A stretch of DNA of 64,000 bases, from contig OZ024747.1 of NCBI GenBank assembly GCA_964016885.1, positions 61,795,897 to 61,859,896 of the forward strand. Reading direction: 5' to 3'. Of the stretch, positions 61,308-64,000 are shown one piece after another (position 1 is the first letter of the stretch; each line of letters starts with the position of its first letter). Origin of the DNA: Eledone cirrhosa (Eukaryota > Mollusca > Cephalopoda > Octopoda > Eledonidae). Position numbers and translations under genes: made by a program. The notes under the pieces were generated by a model. That model ran no database searches, had not been told where the DNA came from, and worked only from the letters and a program-made list of their open reading frames with translations.

Positions 61308-61480
61308 TTTCTGATTTAGGCATAGGCCAACAATTTTTGGGGAAGAGAAAGACAATTAGATTGACTGCAGTGTATTACTGGTACTTTATTTTATCAATCC
61401 CCATAAGGAAAGGCAATGCTAACCTCAGTGGGATTTGAACACAGAACATAATGGGCCATAAACTTTATGCTGTAAAGTTG
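61308..61480 (-). mobile_element. tRNA-derived SINE, minus strand
   Basis: On the minus strand the order is 'gtgttcaaatcccactgagg' (box B-like), 'attgcctttcc', 'ggggattgataaaataaagt', 'accagtaatacact' and the tail 'ttggcctatgcctaaatcag'. This is the same family as the plus-strand copy at 59085. The head near 61455-61480 is degenerate. Confidence 0.8.
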
Positions 61481-61629
61481 TCAGTTGTCACACACTACAA
61501 TCCACCACACTTATAGATACTTTATAATGAAACAGCAATATACATACAGAACTTTTTACTGCAGTTCTCATAGTTATGAAGTATGAAGTATGAAATATAA
61601 CACTTTACTACAGCTCACAAATGTACAAT

Positions 61630-61745
61630 AAAACAATGGAGAGAAAGAGAAATGGAGGTGTAAGGAGAGAAAGGTGGAGGGAGAGAGAGAGAGAGGTGGA
61701 GGGAGAGAGAGGTGGAGGGAAAGACAGTGAGAAAGAGAGGCAGGT
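61630..61745 (+). repeat. Purine-rich GAGA/GGTGGAGG tract
   Basis: About 115 bp are almost wholly purine on the plus strand, built from gagagaga and ggtggaggga pieces. Such tracts can adopt triplex structures. The frames crossing it are low complexity. Confidence 0.85.
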
Positions 61746-61834
61746 GAATCATTACTACTTTCAATCAGAGACAACAATATCCAGTGTTGTTGCATTGAAG
61801 CCAGATTTACAGAAAATTTCAACAATTCTACAAC

Positions 61835-62180
61835 TATAGTGCAACATAGTGCTGCACCATATTGTGCAATCAAAACCACTGCATTACAACCAATGTGGAA
61901 CCATCACTGCTGCCAAAACCATTGTGCAACCACCATTGATGCACTACAACCAATATGCAACCATCACTGTAGCTCTACAACCAATGTGCGACCACAATTG
62001 ATGCACTACAACCATCACTGTTGTACTATATAGTGCAACCATCACTGCTACACTGCAACTGTTGTGCAACCATCACCGCTACACTGCAACCATCACTTCT
62101 ATACTGCAACCATCACAGCTACACTGCAACCATTGTGCAACCATCACAACTGCACTACAACCATTGTGCAACATATAGTC
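61835..62180 (+). repeat. Minisatellite of about 20-31 bp units
   Basis: Units combine 'caaccatcactgctacactg' with an optional 'caaccattgtg' segment. Copies in the right half are more regular (62030-62170), and those on the left are diverged. The plus-strand frames at 61839-62209 are repeat products. Confidence 0.75.
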
Positions 62181-62517
62181 AGTCCAACATCATAAAAAAA
62201 AAATCATAATCAACATAATTTTCTCCATTTTGTTTTCTTTTTTTTTAATTCTTTTTAAAAATTATTTACAGAATTTCATTTCATTATATTCTGTTTTGTA
62301 CATTTGTTTTATTGTTTTTCTTGCAATTATTGTTTTGTCTTTTGTTAAATTGTTTTTTTTTGTTAAATTTTTTCCTTCTTTCTTCTCTTGTCTTTAAAGT
62401 TTGTGGAAGATGACATTGGAATAAGGAGACAATAACAGGAAGACTGACCAAAAGGGAAAAAATATTGAGAGAAAGGGGATAAAGAAAAAGGCAGAGAATG
62501 GGCCCATAATACTCTCT

Positions 62518-62518
<1 letters not shown>
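62181..62518. other. T-rich and A-rich low-complexity sequence
   Basis: Long T runs occupy about 62220-62400 and an A-rich stretch follows. Nothing coding is recognised. The minus-strand frame at 62284-62520 is driven by these runs. Confidence 0.6.
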
Positions 62519-62554
<36 letters not shown>

Positions 62555-62566
62555 ATATATATTCAA
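62519..62566. repeat. AT dinucleotide microsatellite
   Basis: A nearly pure (at)n run of about 30 bp, then 'acctatatatattc'. Confidence 0.9.
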
Positions 62567-62878
62567 AATAGGGAGTGCACAGGACAAAGACAATGGAATA
62601 AAAACAACAGAAAGATGGACAGTCCCATCTCCTCAGTCAATTTGTGGAAATCACTATGGTTTTGGTACATTAAGGTCAATACCGTTCATTACAGTGCACA
62701 TTGGGACATAACAAAACAGGTAGAGACAAGGTATATTTTGTTTACAAAGATATTGGGTAAGTTTGAAAATTCAAAATCTATTTTCTCATGAAAATCTGCC
62801 ACAATATATACATTAACTATGAAATAATAGGAATACATTGGGTAAATTACCTTTTACCAGCTCTAAAGGTAATTTCTG
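62567..62878. other. Unassigned AT-rich sequence
   Basis: No gene, RNA or repeat family recognised. Confidence 0.4.
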
Positions 62879-62880
62879 CA

Positions 62881-62910
<30 letters not shown>
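62879..62910 (+). repeat. TG/TA dinucleotide microsatellite
   Basis: A (tg)n run passing into (ta)n directly next to the dispersed-element fragment at 62911. Confidence 0.9.
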
Positions 62911-62912
<2 letters not shown>

Positions 62913-63065
62913 CATCGTTTAATGTCCATTTTCCATGCTAGCATGGGTAGGATGGGCTTTCCCTTTGTGAGAGATCAGGTTGGAGGTCTGTGCTTCACTC
63001 ATATGGAACCAACTTTGGCCTGGTCTCCACAGCTGGATGCCCCTTCCAGCACCAACCACTTTTAT
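62911..63065 (+). mobile_element. Dispersed 'gctggatgccctt' element, copy
   Basis: It carries 'cgtttaatgtccattttcca', 'tgctagcatgggtaggatgg', 'gagagatcaggt' and 'cagctggatgccccttcc' followed by 'agcaccaaccactttt'. The distance between left and right parts is about 120 bp, against about 850 bp in the expanded copy at 58036-58990. Confidence 0.75.
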
Positions 63066-63073
63066 AGCATTAT

Positions 63074-63240
63074 CATCATCATATCCGTTTAATGTCTATT
63101 TTTCCACGCTAGCATGGATTAGACCAGTTGTCCAGATGTGAGACAAGCCAGAGCAGATGACCATTTTTAGTTTGGTTTCTATGGCTGGATGCCTTTCCTA
63201 AAGCCAACCACATTTACAGTGGGGACTGGGTGCTTTTTGT
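63074..63240 (+). mobile_element. Dispersed 'gctggatgccctt' element, second copy
   Basis: It has 'tccgtttaatgtctattttt', 'acgctagcatggattagacc', 'tggctggatgcctttccta' and 'agccaaccacatttacagtg'. It lies in tandem with the previous copy, in the same orientation. Confidence 0.75.
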
Positions 63241-63247
63241 CGTGTAG

Positions 63248-63248
<1 letters not shown>

Positions 63249-63293
<45 letters not shown>
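63249..63293. repeat. TA dinucleotide microsatellite
   Basis: A run of about 40 bp of (ta)n directly after the dispersed-element end. Confidence 0.92.
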
Positions 63294-63301
<8 letters not shown>

Positions 63302-63576
63302 TCAACACCAGAAGGTAAATGATAAATGATGATGGTGATGTTACATTAATGTAAGGTTGTAAATTTACAGGTATAAAAATTATAACAAATATATACTAAT
63401 GGGGGTGACTCCATGCATGTAGCAGAGTTATATTTGATATATGTTATATATATCCTGGTTGACTGGTACTGGAGCTTCTCTGAACAAATAGCTAATTCAT
63501 CCTGTCTGGACACATTTCCCATACCCTCAGTGAAACTTAAGTACCAGTTAAACAAGATATATATAACAATATACTT

Positions 63577-63580
<4 letters not shown>
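63294..63580. other. Unassigned sequence
   Basis: No gene is supported. A frame from 63413 starts with ATG but ends in microsatellite-encoded Ser-Leu and Tyr-Ile runs and shows no domain. Confidence 0.45.
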
Positions 63581-63632
<52 letters not shown>

Positions 63633-63634
63633 TA
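63581..63634 (+). repeat. Compound CT/TA/CA microsatellite
   Basis: Consecutive (tc)n, (ta)n and (ca)n runs totalling about 50 bp. Confidence 0.92.
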
Positions 63635-63778
63635 ATTTATTTTATATCACTGAATAGTAGTTTTTTGAAATACAGTTTTCTTGAGGCAGTAGTGATCAAT
63701 CATCCACTAGGTGAAACTTATATTACAGGTAACTGCCAGATAGGGATATAGAATATTAACTCACTCCACTCTATGTAT
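63635..63778. other. Unassigned sequence
   Basis: Nothing recognised between the compound microsatellite and the terminal minisatellite. Confidence 0.4.
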
Positions 63779-64000
63779 CAGATAGACACGTCTGTTATCA
63801 GATAGTGTTGTCCGTTATCAGATAGTGTTGTCCGTCATCAGATAGTGTTGTCCGTCATCAGATAGTGTTGTCCGTCATCAGATAGTGTTGCCCGTCATCA
63901 GATAGTGTTGCCCGTCATCAGATAGTGTTGTCCGTCATTAGATAGTGTTGCCTGTCATTAGATAGTGTTGTCCGTCATCAGATAGTGTTGTCCGTCATCA
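63779..64000 (+). repeat. 20-bp minisatellite running off the window
   Basis: The unit gatagtgttgtccgtcatca repeats every 20 bp from 63801 to the last base, after a degenerate first unit at 63781, giving 11 copies. Variants are tccg, cccg and cctg, and ttatca, tcatca and tcatta. The array continues beyond the right edge. Confidence 0.95.

Noticed and set aside
63413..63751. 112-codon plus-strand frame starting with ATG
   Set aside because: The second half is encoded by CT/TA/CA microsatellites and there is no recognisable domain.
53895..64000. tRNA genes at box A/B-like sites
   Set aside because: The sites belong to SINE heads; no complete tRNA cloverleaf could be traced.
63779..64000. Telomeric repeat at the window end
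   Set aside because: The 20-bp unit has no TTAGGG-type motif; it is a minisatellite.

Overview
This window is eukaryotic, non-coding and repeat-dominated. I find no intact protein-coding gene and no tRNA or rRNA gene. Several interspersed repeats in the right-hand 10 kb match, from memory, tRNA-derived SINEs and dispersed elements that are common in octopus and other cephalopod genomes. These include a SINE body with the 'gtcgataaaataaagtacc' motif, the 'gctggatgccctt' element, and a TTAACCCTTT-ended MITE. A coleoid cephalopod, probably Octopus or a relative, is the best guess; no database search was possible.

Layout. (1) 1-47466 is one uninterrupted satellite of a 17-bp unit (17A, consensus ctcagcctcgttctgga), about 2,790 copies, entering from beyond the left edge. 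Units differ mainly at a few diagnostic positions (ctcag, cgcag, cacag, and a 'gaactcag' form). These variants are ordered into nested higher-order repeats and into recent multi-kb tandem duplications (5,284, 2,907 and 3,840 bp). (2) 47467-53894 is a composite satellite zone. Three copies of a 29-bp boundary unit lead into an AT-rich 29-bp satellite whose orientation flips repeatedly. Then come about 71 copies of a second, GC-rich 17-bp satellite (17B, ctcgacccggctatggg), a short 17A block, the same boundary module again, and a second flipping 29-bp array. (3) 53895-64000 is the array flank: a Tc1/mariner-type transposase fragment truncated at the satellite edge, at least six SINE copies or fragments, a TTAA MITE, several dispersed-repeat fragments and a dense series of minisatellites with units of 20, 20-31, 23, 27-39, 37, 47 and 58 bp.

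Long open frames in the 17-bp arrays are a periodicity artefact. Three 17-nt units make 51 nt (17 codons), so every frame cycles through the same 17-residue repeat, and most of these frames begin at TTG or GTG rather than ATG. Nothing here works as a gene system. The biological interest lies in satellite evolution: higher-order repeat formation, two unrelated-looking 17-bp satellites side by side, and a strand-switching satellite able to form hairpins. A heterochromatic, pericentromeric or centromeric setting is plausible but unproven.
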